DNA of 64,000 bases from Hahella sp. HNIBRBA332 (lineage in GTDB: Bacteria > Pseudomonadota > Gammaproteobacteria > Pseudomonadales > Oleiphilaceae), in NCBI RefSeq assembly GCF_030719035.1, contig NZ_CP132203.1, positions 5,598,501 to 5,662,500 of the forward strand. The letters are read 5' to 3'. Shown here piece after piece: positions 1 to 9,449 of this stretch (within the stretch, counting starts at the first letter, position 1; each line of letters starts with the position of its first letter). A program made the position numbers and the translations under genes. The notes under the pieces were generated by a model, which had not been told where the DNA came from, made no database searches, and was given only the letters and a program-made list of their open reading frames with translations.

Positions 1-1581
1 CGGGTTATCAATGAACGGATTGCGGTTGCCCTGGCGTTCATAAATACGCTGGTTACGGCGTTTCTCCCAAGCGTCCACCGGGTCCTGGTTATGCCACTGC
101 AACAGCTGGCATAGCTTGCCCAATTTGGGGTCGTTGGTCCCCGTCCCGGCATAATTGACGAGCTGCAGATTCGGCGTGCCGCTGTTATCGCCGCCTTCAT
201 AGCGCACGTCCATGTAGAAAATCATGCGCGCCACATCGCCTTTTACTGCATTTCTGGGCTCAAAGCTGTCTGCGTCGGTCTTGTTCTCCGGGGCTTCGCC
301 AATCGCGCCGCCTCCCAGGTCGAAATCTTTATTGCCGCGTTCGCTGTTTATTGAAACATCCGCTGGCCGCAGGTGATGGATGTCCGTGTGAGCATGCTGA
401 CTACTGCTGCTGAAGCCGTGACTCTTGGGCCATACGTGCTCCCGATTCCAGGCGTCGCCGGAATTGGATTGGCCAGCATTGTCGTCCTTGTCGATGGAAC
501 GGCCGGAGTACAACAGCATGACATGACTGCTGTCGTCAGGGTCCTCATCGGTATACTTGAGCGCATCCCAGACCTGGGAATAACTCAAAGCAGTGTGGCC
601 GCGCAGAATGCTGTTGAGCTCGGATTTCAACGCCGCCCCGGTTTTCCCCATGGCGGAAGAGTAATAACCGTCAACGTCGTCGTATCCATCATCGCCTCCG
701 CTATCGGCGCTGTAGCTCATGCGCAGACTGACTCCGCTGTAGTCGCTGTAGCCTCTCACCATGGCGTGATAGTCCCCTGCAGCGGGGCCTTTGAATTCGC
801 AGGATTCGTCATTGCCCCCCGCATAGGGGCGACAGTCATAAACGGAGGAGGTCGGCGCTGCGCCGAAACGTACGAACAAATCCGCATCGCCTTTACCGCC
901 ATACTGCTCGAACTTGAGGCTGACGGCGCCGGCGGGAACGCTGCCCACATAGAACGTCTGCGAGCCCGCCGCGCCCGCCAGCCCTGTCTTGGCCACGCCA
1001 TTGACGAGCGTTCCCGTCGCGGAAGAATCATCGCCGGGGCCTTGATCAGGCCCGCCGCAGCCAGCGTAAAGATCGCCCACGCCCGGGGCGCCCGCTGTGG
1101 CGGCGGCGACCCAGTCCTGCTGGGTGTCCGTGTCATCGCTGGCGAAACGCATCAGCGACACATTCTGCGCATTCAAATACCACTGGGACACCGCCCCTTC
1201 CCACGCCACCATGTCCACTTCCTGGGAGCCTTTCATCAGTTTGACGAAGTCTCCGGAATTACCCAGGCTCAGAGACATCCCGGAAAGCGTCGGATTCATC
1301 CCGAACAGGCCCTGGAATCCAGCGGCGTTCTTCGCCACCGAGACATAGGCGCCGGCGCCGATCACACCGCTCAACGGGTACGCGCCGCCGTTGTCCTGCA
1401 AACTGTAGTCCGCCAGATTCACGTTCTGGCAGGACGGATTGAATATCTCCACCCACTCTTGCGACGCATCATTATCAGGCGCGTCATACAACACTTCACT
1501 GATCAACAATTCCCCATGAGAAGATGGGCAGACCATTTGCCCCATCGCCCCCAGCAGGATCATCCATACGTTCTTATTCAT
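1..1581 (-). CDS. Secreted endonuclease I family nuclease, 3' end cut by the window edge
   Basis: The frame stays open for 527 codons from ATG at 1581 to the window edge, so the C-terminus is missing. GGAG lies about 10 nt upstream of the start. The N-terminus is a short signal peptide (MNKNVWMILLGAMGQMV). A lamin-tail-like domain follows at about residues 20-150 (LLISEVLYDAPDNDASQEWV). A PPC-like pre-peptidase beta-sandwich sits at about 170-270. The endonuclease I catalytic domain runs from about 290, with the family signature NREHVWPKS near residue 380, which carries the catalytic histidine, and a second His-rich segment THIDHHL-like (HTDIHHLRP). Family members degrade extracellular DNA nonspecifically, for nutrient (phosphate, nucleoside) recovery or biofilm DNA turnover. 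The combination of lamin-tail, PPC and nuclease domains is typical of marine secreted nucleases. Confidence in the family is high; substrate preference is inferred. Confidence 0.88.
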   Translation of the reverse strand, partial: MNKNVWMILLGAMGQMVCPSSHGELLISEVLYDAPDNDASQEWVEIFNPSCQNVNLADYSLQDNGGAYPLSGVIGAGAYVSVAKNAAGFQGLFGMNPTLSGMSLSLGNSGDFVKLMKGSQEVDMVAWEGAVSQWYLNAQNVSLMRFASDDTDTQQDWVAAATAGAPGVGDLYAGCGGPDQGPGDDSSATGTLVNGVAKTGLAGAAGSQTFYVGSVPAGAVSLKFEQYGGKGDADLFVRFGAAPTSSVYDCRPYAGGNDESCEFKGPAAGDYHAMVRGYSDYSGVSLRMSYSADSGGDDGYDDVDGYYSSAMGKTGAALKSELNSILRGHTALSYSQVWDALKYTDEDPDDSSHVMLLYSGRSIDKDDNAGQSNSGDAWNREHVWPKSHGFSSSSQHAHTDIHHLRPADVSINSERGNKDFDLGGGAIGEAPENKTDADSFEPRNAVKGDVARMIFYMDVRYEGGDNSGTPNLQLVNYAGTGTNDPKLGKLCQLLQWHNQDPVDAWEKRRNQRIYERQGNRNPFIDNP

Positions 1582-1849
1582 TTAACTGGCTCCAGGTTAG
1601 TAATGCCGGGCGTACAACTGGAATACCCTACGTGGCCGCTATGACAGCTTGTGGTTATTTTTGTGACGATATTGATAGCCGGTTTCCGGACAGCAAAGAA
1701 TAGGCCGTACAGGTGAAATGGTAGACGTTATATGGACTAAGACCGTTAAATCAGCGAGTTACGGATGACCAACGCGCACGCAAAAAGCGCGCAGGAGTGC
1801 ACAAAGTCAGAAAAAAAAGAGAAAAGACAGATATAAAGGAAAGAGAGAA

Positions 1850-2818
1850 TCAGGCTGAAGCGGCTTTACGGATGATCTCTGGATAACCGATGACCAAGGC
1901 CTCGGGTTTGTCCTGATAAAAGCCGCGCTCAAGCAGCATTTGATGCATGCGCGGCAGATGATAGCCGGGAACGGTAGGTAAAGCGTGATGTTCGCAGTGA
2001 TAGTTCACATAATGCGGCGCAAACAACAAACGCTCCCACCAACGCGCCAGAGTGGTGCGCGTCGTGTCGCGCACGTCATCGGAGGATAACGCCGGCATGG
2101 CGCCATGCTCGGCGACCTGACGCACGCGAATAATAAAGGGATAGGTGAAGATATAGGCGACCCACCACAGCAGATAGACTTCCCAGTGGCCCAAGGCGAT
2201 GCACAGCCCCAGGAAGCCGCCATGCACCAATAGCAGATGACTGAAATTACGCAGGGTCGTGCGCCGCACCTCAGCCCCATCCGCCTGTCGCGTCTGTACG
2301 CCCATGGATACCGCGTTGCCGGGTCTGCCAGTATTCACATACAGCAACAGCGCCAACGCATTCTTCAGCCCGGACTGCCCGGTAAAGTCACGGAAAACCT
2401 TGCGCCGCATACTGGTTTTAGTGACCGGATAGCTACGAATATTACCCACGTCCGGGTCTTCATCCGTACCAGTCTTAACATGGTGGATAAAGTGATATTT
2501 GCGATAGAAAGGCAGCGGAACCAGCACCGGCATCCCCGCCAGCCAATGACCCATCTGATCATTCAGCCATTGGTTGCGAAACCAGGAGCGATGTGAGCAG
2601 TCATGCAGCAAAATACCCAGCGCTAACTGCCGATTGGCGAGAACCACGAGTGCGAGAATCAAAGTGAGAACATTAGGATAGAGAGCAAAAAGCGCGCTCA
2701 CACCGATGATCAGCCCCCAAGTAGTCACGAAACCCATCATGCCCCGAAAATTGGAGCCCTGTCTTAATTCTTGTTGTTCTTGTCTGGTGAGATAGCTGTC
2801 GAGTTTCATTGCCGTCAT
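1850..2818 (-). CDS. Fatty acid desaturase family membrane protein
   Basis: This 322-residue protein carries the three histidine clusters of the membrane di-iron desaturase/hydroxylase superfamily: HDCSH at 72-76, HFIHH at 109-113 and HCEHH at 274-278. Hydrophobic segments lie at about 28-62 and 195-225. These enzymes use O2 and an electron donor to introduce double bonds into acyl chains, or hydroxylate them, in the inner membrane. The late HCEHHALPTVPGYHLP motif resembles sphingolipid/fatty acid desaturases and related hydroxylases, so the exact substrate is open. A second ATG (MKLDSYL) lies three codons in and may be the real start. It is monocistronic, transcribed toward the endonuclease gene and separated from it by 268 bp. 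Confidence 0.85.
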   Translation of the reverse strand: MTAMKLDSYLTRQEQQELRQGSNFRGMMGFVTTWGLIIGVSALFALYPNVLTLILALVVLANRQLALGILLHDCSHRSWFRNQWLNDQMGHWLAGMPVLVPLPFYRKYHFIHHVKTGTDEDPDVGNIRSYPVTKTSMRRKVFRDFTGQSGLKNALALLLYVNTGRPGNAVSMGVQTRQADGAEVRRTTLRNFSHLLLVHGGFLGLCIALGHWEVYLLWWVAYIFTYPFIIRVRQVAEHGAMPALSSDDVRDTTRTTLARWWERLLFAPHYVNYHCEHHALPTVPGYHLPRMHQMLLERGFYQDKPEALVIGYPEIIRKAASA

Positions 2819-2920
2819 CTAAAGTGTGAACGCAGATTCATACTATTAAGATTGCCGACGCCGGAGAATGGCGTAATCTTCCAAACCATTGGCGAAAACG
2901 CTCAACAAATACTCATCCAT

Positions 2921-2954
2921 TAAAAAAGCCGGAGCTGCTTCCAGTCTCCGGCTT
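2921..2954 (-). terminator. Intrinsic terminator of the PhoX-like gene
   Basis: A 9-bp perfect stem (AAGCCGGAG, 2926-2934, with CTCCGGCTT, 2946-2954) is followed on the minus strand by a T run (complement of 2922-2927). It lies about 30 nt after the stop codon of the gene at 2985-4901. Confidence 0.85.
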
Positions 2955-2984
2955 CCCTTGTGATCAGGCGATCCTGACGGCGAA

Positions 2985-4901
2985 TTAACTGCCTATGCGG
3001 CCCCCGCCGGACTTATTAATCGCCACCACGGATGGGCGCGGCGGAAGGTCGTTACGGAAATCCGGCCAGCGGGTAGTGGGCTGATCGTATGTACCCTCTT
3101 CACCTGGGTGCTGCACCGAGCAGAAGAAAGACTGATTGTCCGGAGTGAAAAACGGCCCACACAGCTCCGCCTGTAAGGGCGTGCGCAGGAAATGCTTGGT
3201 CAATGCGCGGGCTTCGCCGGACACCGCACAGGCCCATACGCCGTCCGCGACGCCGTCTTTGTAGGCGCCGTCAGTGGCGATCCAGAGGTTGCCGTGATTG
3301 TCGAAAGCGCAGTTGTCCGGGTCGGCGAACCAGCCGTTGGCGGAAATATCCGGGTGATATTTCGCGCCTTCCGTCTGCGGATTGCCGGCGACAATGAACA
3401 TATCCCACATAAAGCGATCGGCGGTATGGTCGCCATCCGGCGGCGTCATCTCGATAATATGGCCGGACTGGTTTTTGGCGCGCGGATTGGCGGCGTTGGT
3501 GTCGCCTTCCTTACGCTTGCTATTGTTGGTCAACATGACAAATACGGAGCCGGTGCGCGGATTCACTTCCACATCTTCGGGGCGATCCATGCGCGTGGCG
3601 CCGAGCAGGTCCGCCGCCTTACGCACATCAATCATCACATCGCCCTGATTGCGAAATCCGTTGGCCGCCGTCAGCGGGCCCTGACCGAAAACCAGCGGAC
3701 GCCAGGTCACCAGACCGCCATCAGTGAACTCCGCCACGTAAAGGGTTCCTTCCTCCAGCAGACGCATATTAGCGGCGCGATTGTTCGGATCGTACTTGTT
3801 CTTGCTCACAAACTTGTAGACATATTCGAAGCGTTGATCGTCGCCTGTATACGCCACCACTCGGTTGTCCTTGTTCACATAGACATTGCAGCCTTCATGC
3901 TTGCAACGGCCCAAGGCGGTGCGTTTTTGCGGCTTGGAATCAGGATCGAACGGATCGATCTCCACCACCCAGCCCACATGCAGCGGTTCGTTGGGGCTTT
4001 TCGCCAGGTTCCAGCGATCATAATAATTGGCCCAAGCGTATTCATGTTCGCCGGACAAGCCGAAGCGCTTATAGTTTTCTGCTTCTTTGGTTTTGGCGGG
4101 ATCGCCTTTGAAGTAGTTCTGCACGTTTTCTTCAGCGGTCAATACCGTGCCCCAAGGCGTCACGCCGCCAGCGCAGTTGCCGTAGGTGCCCAGGGTTCTC
4201 ACCCCGTCCTGAGAGATCGCGGTGCGCAAACGGTCGCTGCCGGCGACGGGACCTGTCATACGCATCTCCGTTACCGGAGTAATGCGACGATTGTATTTTG
4301 AGCCTTGCACCACCGCCCACTTGCCGTCGGTTTTCTTGATTTCGATGATGCTGAGGCCATGCGCCATCATGTCGATATCCGCCTGCGCCTTGCTCATCTG
4401 GTCTGTCTTCGGCGAACCAGGGAACATCAGCTCGGAGATAGTGTATTCATGATTCACAGCCAGCAGGCCATGATCTGAATTGTCGGAGCCCAACGGCAAT
4501 GACAGGAAACCAACGAAATCGTTGTTATAACCAAACTGTTTGGACTGCGCCTGCGCGCTCTGGTTACGGGGATCAAACGCCGGCGCATCCGCTAAAACTT
4601 TATCGCCCCAGCTGATCAGAACGTCGTGTTCGTAACCGGGCGCCACATGGAATGTTTCGTCCTGGCCGTGAGGCAGCTCGGTGAAAGTCAGTTCACCCTT
4701 GTCCGAGCCAGCCATGATTGCGCTGCAGCCAGTCAGAGAAACGCCTGAAGCCGCCGCGCCCGCGGCGAAACCGCGCAATACGCTGCGCCGGGAAGTCCGC
4801 GCCTGCAAGATGTCAAAGAAGTTCCGGCCCTGCTCAGGACTGGAGGGAATGTCGTCAGAGTCTTTTATTTCCCAACCATATTGAGGATGTTGTACAGTCA
4901 T
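2985..4901 (-). CDS. PhoX-type alkaline phosphatase (DUF839), Tat-exported
   Basis: This 638-residue protein belongs to the PhoX/DUF839 family, whose characterised members are Ca2+/Fe3+-dependent phosphomonoesterases releasing phosphate outside the cytoplasm. An atypically late twin-arginine signal begins at residue 37 (SRRSVLRGFAAGAAASG) and ends in a lipobox-like LTGC (Cys59), so it may be a Tat lipoprotein. Family stretches include YGNCAGGVTPWGTVLTAEEN, GWVVEIDPFDP, DRPEDVEVNPRTG and DNCAFDNHGNLWIATDG, which together form a beta-propeller with metal ligands. It ends in its own terminator. The 180-bp upstream region holds one perfect CTGTCAT Pho half-site (complement of 4952-4958) but no full Pho box, so PhoB control is only suggested. 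Substrate is inferred from the family. Confidence 0.85.
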   Translation of the reverse strand: MTVQHPQYGWEIKDSDDIPSSPEQGRNFFDILQARTSRRSVLRGFAAGAAASGVSLTGCSAIMAGSDKGELTFTELPHGQDETFHVAPGYEHDVLISWGDKVLADAPAFDPRNQSAQAQSKQFGYNNDFVGFLSLPLGSDNSDHGLLAVNHEYTISELMFPGSPKTDQMSKAQADIDMMAHGLSIIEIKKTDGKWAVVQGSKYNRRITPVTEMRMTGPVAGSDRLRTAISQDGVRTLGTYGNCAGGVTPWGTVLTAEENVQNYFKGDPAKTKEAENYKRFGLSGEHEYAWANYYDRWNLAKSPNEPLHVGWVVEIDPFDPDSKPQKRTALGRCKHEGCNVYVNKDNRVVAYTGDDQRFEYVYKFVSKNKYDPNNRAANMRLLEEGTLYVAEFTDGGLVTWRPLVFGQGPLTAANGFRNQGDVMIDVRKAADLLGATRMDRPEDVEVNPRTGSVFVMLTNNSKRKEGDTNAANPRAKNQSGHIIEMTPPDGDHTADRFMWDMFIVAGNPQTEGAKYHPDISANGWFADPDNCAFDNHGNLWIATDGAYKDGVADGVWACAVSGEARALTKHFLRTPLQAELCGPFFTPDNQSFFCSVQHPGEEGTYDQPTTRWPDFRNDLPPRPSVVAINKSGGGRIGS

Positions 4902-4951
4902 TTTTTTAAACCTTAACAGCGTTGATCCGACAGCACTTTTACTGCAAGTAA

Positions 4952-4958
4952 ATGACAG
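4952..4958 (-). promoter_or_regulatory. Single Pho-box half-site upstream of the PhoX-like gene
   Basis: The complement of 4952-4958 reads CTGTCAT, the PhoB half-site, about 50 nt upstream of the phosphatase start. The segment 11 bp further on (TTGCAGT) matches poorly. A lone heptamer can occur by chance; it is listed only because the gene family is normally PhoB-regulated. Confidence 0.25.
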
Positions 4959-5083
4959 TTTCGTGAACCGCGCCTGTTTCGGCTAAAGATTTTCGTTAGG
5001 AAAGCAGTATCCAAAAACAAGCATGCGCCTGCGCGGCGACAAGTCGCGGATCAATAGCGGATCAACAAGAGAAGGAGCTTTCC

Positions 5084-5944
5084 ATGGAACAAAAGTTCAT
5101 CCGGCTTTACGACGAATACACGCACTCCACCATGAGCCGCAGAACCTTCATTGACCGTCTGACCAGACTGGCTGGCGGGACTACTGCGGCCATGGCGCTT
5201 CTGCCCCTGCTGGAAAACAACTACGCACAAGCGGAAACCATCGCCAAAGACGACGCGCGCGTCAGCAGCGAATATGTCGAATACCCAGGCGGCGACAGCG
5301 CAATTCGCGCCTATCTCGCCAAACCCAAAACCCCATCCGGGCCGCTGCCCGGCGTAGTGATCATCCATGAGAATAAGGGTCTGCATCCGCATATCGAAGA
5401 TGTAGCCAGACGCGCGGCGCTGGCGGGTTTCGTCGCCCTGGCGCCGGACGCCTTAACCCCACTGGGCGGCACGCCGGATGATCAGGACAAAGCCCGCGGT
5501 ATGATCGCGCAACTGGACGGAGAAAAAACCCGCTTGGATTTTGAGGCGGCGGTAACTTATGTGAAAAAGCGCAAGGACTGCAACGCCAAAGTGGGCTGCG
5601 TCGGTTTCTGCTGGGGCGGCGCCATGGCCAACCAGTTGGCGGCGCACTCACAGGATCTCGGCGCCGCCGTGGCCTTTTACGGCAGGCAGGTGAGCGCCGC
5701 TGACGCCGCCAGGATCAAAGTCCCGCTGCAACTGCATTATGCGGGTCTGGATGATCGCATTAACCAGGGTATCCCCGACTACCGCGAAGCCTTGGACGCT
5801 GCTGGCGCGCGCTATGAACTGCACATGTACGAGGGCGTCAATCACGCCTTTCATAATGACGCCAACGCCGCCCGCTATGACGCCAAGGCCGCTCAGTTAG
5901 CCTGGGAACGCACCATCACCTTCCTGAAACAGGCCTTGACCTGA
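5084..5944 (+). CDS. Dienelactone hydrolase family protein, Tat-signal
   Basis: This 286-residue alpha/beta hydrolase follows a good ribosome-binding site (GAAGGAG, about 8 nt before ATG). A Tat-like signal (MSRRTFIDRLTRLAGG, Arg19-Arg20) precedes a hydrophobic stretch ending near AQA. The dienelactone hydrolase nucleophile elbow GFCWGG places the catalytic Cys at about residue 175. Asp in AGLDDRIN and His in MYEGVNHAF complete the triad. Exported dienelactone-hydrolase-like enzymes cleave ester or lactone substrates that are mostly unknown, so the classical dienelactone step of chlorocatechol breakdown need not apply, and no other genes of that pathway are nearby. It is convergent with the DUF2339 gene, with only three bases between them. 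Confidence 0.85.
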   Translation: MEQKFIRLYDEYTHSTMSRRTFIDRLTRLAGGTTAAMALLPLLENNYAQAETIAKDDARVSSEYVEYPGGDSAIRAYLAKPKTPSGPLPGVVIIHENKGLHPHIEDVARRAALAGFVALAPDALTPLGGTPDDQDKARGMIAQLDGEKTRLDFEAAVTYVKKRKDCNAKVGCVGFCWGGAMANQLAAHSQDLGAAVAFYGRQVSAADAARIKVPLQLHYAGLDDRINQGIPDYREALDAAGARYELHMYEGVNHAFHNDANAARYDAKAAQLAWERTITFLKQALT

Positions 5945-5947
5945 GGC

Positions 5948-8900
5948 TCACTCCACTCCATTTCCCGCTTCCGACGCAGGCGCTTTCTCAGCGCCCTCCC
6001 GGGGCGGAACCGGAGCGAAATAACCCACCAGCAGCAACACTACGCCGACGCTGATAAAGGCGACGATACGGGCCACGGTGCCCGTGCCGGAAAGATCGAA
6101 CAGGAACAGTTTGGCCACCACCGCCACCATCAATCCACCGCCGACCATCCACACCGAACGATGCGCCCTGCGCGCACCGACCAGCATGCACAGCATGCCC
6201 GCAATGCTCCACAGCAGACTCATGCCGCTCTGCACCACGATGGACGACACCATGTCGTCGAAGCGATAAGGTATCGCCAGACTGAAATGGAAAGCACGGA
6301 ACAGGGCCGCGTTGAGCCACAGGAAGCAAAATGCCGCCACCACGCCATAAGCCGCCACTCTCTGTTGCAGCGCTTCCAGCGCGCCATGACGGCGCACTTC
6401 CGACCAGAGCACCCATAACGCCAGCAGGTTCACCAGATCAAGCGGATTGAACAACGCCAGTCCCTTGTCCGCCGGCGCAACCATATTGCTCCACAACAGC
6501 CACAAGCCAACACTCGCCAGCAAGGCGCGTGGCAGCCACTGCAACAACTCACGCGGATAGCGGATGAAGGGCCAGATAGCAGTCAGTGCGCGCCGCAAGA
6601 GCAACAACGCAAGAGCTGGAATCAATCCCCATACCGCCTGCCCGGCCATCGTTTCACTGTCATATTTGCCGGTGATTTCAAAATGAACCTGCCAAGTGAC
6701 CGCGAACACCAGAGCGAATAGCATCACACAGTGAAACAGGCCAATTGGCGCGCGGATACGGTCCTGCATCAGGCGCAGATATCCGAAATGCGCCGCCCAC
6801 GCCACAGGGAACGCCAGCCAACCGACATTGACATACAGCGCCCGGTATTCCACCACGTAAACCAACAAAACAAACAGTATCGCCGGCGCCAGCAGTAACG
6901 CCGGGTACGCCGCCATCGGCCATTGGAAGCGCATATATGCAAGCGCAAAGACGCCGATGAAAACTGTATAGAACAGCAGAAACGCCGCCGCCTCCATCGC
7001 TGACGGATATTGCTCAATGGCTTCAGTTCCGCCCGCCAGCGAGCCTAACGCCACCGCCACGCCCAGCACCAGCGCATTGACCATGTCCGCCGGTGCAAAA
7101 TACCGGCTCTGCTCGCCGCGCCAGACGAATATCCCCGCCCATAACGCATACGCCACCAATGCCATGGACGCCAGGAAGTCCGCATTCAGCCACGCGATAG
7201 CGCGGGCGTCTACCTGATAGTTCGTAAAGAGGTGAACCACTCCAATGACAAAACTCGCCATCGCCAACCAAGGCAAGTGCGGCGAGCGCCATCTTCCCGC
7301 AAAAAACTGGCAGGCCATCGCCGTCAGCACCGTGAACAGACTGCCGGCTATCGGCAGGTGCGTATCGGCGATGTGACGATGAATCTCAAATAAACCGCCC
7401 GCCATCCACCATGCATAAGCCCACAGTGACAGGATAATGGGCGCCCATTGCACTTCCTGGCGCAACAGCCGTTCCTGATAACGCGTCGCTATGCGGGCGG
7501 CGAGACCGCCTGCGATGGCCACCAGCAAGGTTCCAATAAAGTCTGCGTTCAGCACAAACCATTGCGGTTCCTGGGATGGCGGCTCAGTAAGATACATACC
7601 GCCGCCGAACAGCATCAATCCCAGCCCGGAAAAGCGCGGCAGCAACCGCTGTTGACGCGCCCCCACCCAAAACAGCGCGACGCCTTCCACCGCCCACAGC
7701 GCAGAAGTAACGCGACCGTCAAAGGCGAGAGGAATCGCCAGAGTGAGAAACGCAATCGCCAGCGCCAGATAGCATTCGTACAACAAGCGCATCTGAGGAC
7801 GCGCGCGCACCAGCAAACTCAAGGTCAGATAGAAAATTCCAACGCCTGCGCTGCTCCAGGCCATGGCGTACTGAGTGTCTTTGACCATCAGTGATTGCAA
7901 AGCGATAAAGACCGTTGGCGTCCCAAACACCAGGGTTCCATCCACCAATCCCTTCAAATTGGGAGGCTGACGCAAAGCGAACAACAGAGCGATCATGCTA
8001 TACATCACCGCAAAAGCGATCAGGAAAGGCTCGGTGGAATGGAAAAACGCAGGAGTGTAGTACTGGGCGCCCCAAATCATGCCTATGCCGAAGGTGAAAA
8101 CAAATCCCAGCCAGTTCAGCGTACGCCAGGACTTAAACCAGGCTATGCCGGTAACGCCGAGATTGAGAATCAAATAGTAAGTAAACAGCTCCACATGCGA
8201 GCCCTGCCCGGTGGAAGCGAGAATGGGCGCAGCGAAACCGCCAATGACGCTCACCGCCGCCAGCGCCTGAGCGTTTTGCAGGACGGCGATTAATACGCCG
8301 CAACAGACCACCGCCACCATCAATGAGAAGCTGGTCAGCGAAGACAGCAAACCATGCAGGCGGAAAGCGGCGAAGATAGTGATGTACAGAAGACCAATGG
8401 CGCCGCCCTGCATAATGAGGCCGTAGCCCTGATTTTTACTGCGCAAGCGCCAACCGATGGAGAACATTAAGGCGGCTCCCGCCGCGACGCCCAGGTAACG
8501 CAGCTCCAGGGGAATATCCACTTTTTGCGAAGCGTATTTCAATAAAAACGCCACGCCGAAAAACAGAATAATTACGCCCACCCGCACGACAATATTGCCG
8601 CTGGTGAAATAGTTGGTCACCCAGGCCATTAGCTTGTCGGCCATATTGGGAGACGGAGGCTCAGCAGGCGTGGGGCGTAGGGGTTCAGGCTGAACAGCCT
8701 CAACAGGCGACGTCTGCGCTGCGACGGGTTCTTCCGGCGTCGATTCAGTCTCAGTGATCGGTGGTGGTGTAACGGGCGTTTGCTCCATTGCGGCAGCCGG
8801 CGCTGGAGAGGGTTCTATATCCAGTTGCAGATCGCTGATATCAAGGGAAGCGTCCTCCTCTTCCTCTTTGACCTCATCCAGTGTCTTCGTGATTTCCACC

Positions 8901-9178
8901 ACCGTAGTCGACGCCGTCGCCATAGGCTGCGATAACGGCGCAGCTTCCGTGCTTGTGGTAAGAGGGGCTTCCACCGTTGGGGGCGGTGCGGCGACAGGCG
9001 CAGAGCGCGCCTTTTCAAATGCGCTGACTTTTTTCTCCAGCGTTTGCACTTTCATCTGCAGGCGATGAAAGCTGGCCGCCAAAGCGCCCAACGCAGCGCC
9101 CATCAGCGCGCCGCCGAAGGACTGCAAAGCGGCTCCGCCGACCACCGCGCCGACTATCAGAAGAATAAGAATGTCCAT
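5948..9178 (-). CDS. DUF2339 large polytopic membrane protein
   Basis: This is a protein of about 1076 residues. The ATG at 9178 is preferred over the GTG three codons upstream because AAGGTG lies 10 nt before it. The N-terminus is one membrane segment (MDILILLIVGAVVGGAALQS), then a coiled coil (residues 38-58), then a Pro/Glu/Thr-rich linker to about 180. After that come more than twenty hydrophobic helices to the C-terminus, starting with the DUF2339 hallmark GNIVVRVGVIILFFGVAFLLKYA. The family is widespread in proteobacteria and has no established function; links to envelope stress or transport are guesses. It stands alone, convergent with the dienelactone hydrolase gene. Confidence 0.85.
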   Translation of the reverse strand: MDILILLIVGAVVGGAALQSFGGALMGAALGALAASFHRLQMKVQTLEKKVSAFEKARSAPVAAPPPTVEAPLTTSTEAAPLSQPMATASTTVVEITKTLDEVKEEEEDASLDISDLQLDIEPSPAPAAAMEQTPVTPPPITETESTPEEPVAAQTSPVEAVQPEPLRPTPAEPPSPNMADKLMAWVTNYFTSGNIVVRVGVIILFFGVAFLLKYASQKVDIPLELRYLGVAAGAALMFSIGWRLRSKNQGYGLIMQGGAIGLLYITIFAAFRLHGLLSSLTSFSLMVAVVCCGVLIAVLQNAQALAAVSVIGGFAAPILASTGQGSHVELFTYYLILNLGVTGIAWFKSWRTLNWLGFVFTFGIGMIWGAQYYTPAFFHSTEPFLIAFAVMYSMIALLFALRQPPNLKGLVDGTLVFGTPTVFIALQSLMVKDTQYAMAWSSAGVGIFYLTLSLLVRARPQMRLLYECYLALAIAFLTLAIPLAFDGRVTSALWAVEGVALFWVGARQQRLLPRFSGLGLMLFGGGMYLTEPPSQEPQWFVLNADFIGTLLVAIAGGLAARIATRYQERLLRQEVQWAPIILSLWAYAWWMAGGLFEIHRHIADTHLPIAGSLFTVLTAMACQFFAGRWRSPHLPWLAMASFVIGVVHLFTNYQVDARAIAWLNADFLASMALVAYALWAGIFVWRGEQSRYFAPADMVNALVLGVAVALGSLAGGTEAIEQYPSAMEAAAFLLFYTVFIGVFALAYMRFQWPMAAYPALLLAPAILFVLLVYVVEYRALYVNVGWLAFPVAWAAHFGYLRLMQDRIRAPIGLFHCVMLFALVFAVTWQVHFEITGKYDSETMAGQAVWGLIPALALLLLRRALTAIWPFIRYPRELLQWLPRALLASVGLWLLWSNMVAPADKGLALFNPLDLVNLLALWVLWSEVRRHGALEALQQRVAAYGVVAAFCFLWLNAALFRAFHFSLAIPYRFDDMVSSIVVQSGMSLLWSIAGMLCMLVGARRAHRSVWMVGGGLMVAVVAKLFLFDLSGTGTVARIVAFISVGVVLLLVGYFAPVPPREGAEKAPASEAGNGVE

Positions 9179-9388
9179 GCTGACCACGCACCTTGAATAG
9201 TTTTACGACCACAGCTGAATCGCCGAATTGAACTTATCGTCCGCCCGCCGCATCTACGCCGGCAAATAGCGCAAAGCAACGTTTTTTTCTTTTACATCAA
9301 TTATTAACGGTAGAGCTGATTTCAGCCATCTCTCAACATGTAGGAGCGTTGAAAAAAGCGGAAGCTGAAACCGGAAAGTGTCGGAATC

Positions 9389-9426
9389 CGCCATGCCAGG
9401 TATCGGGTTTCAATACCTACATGGCG
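9389..9426. repeat. Interrupted inverted repeat between srkA and the DUF2339 gene
   Basis: CGCCATG (9389-9395) pairs with CATGGCG (9420-9426), and AGGTAT (9398-9403) pairs with ATACCT (9413-9418). A small internal loop separates the two helices and the apical loop is 9 nt. It lies 24 bp downstream of the srkA stop. No T run follows on the minus strand, so it is either an atypical terminator or a REP-like element. Confidence 0.5.
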
Positions 9427-9449
9427 ATACAATCTGACTGGCTCGCGTT

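Noticed and set aside
373..1644. Long plus-strand open frame of 423 codons
   Set aside because: It lies antisense to the endonuclease I gene, whose frame shows clear family motifs; the plus-strand translation has no recognisable domain and no ribosome-binding site.
3192..4301. Plus-strand open frame of 369 codons inside the PhoX region
   Set aside because: It is antisense to the PhoX-type gene and consists of low-complexity translation typical of GC-rich shadow frames.
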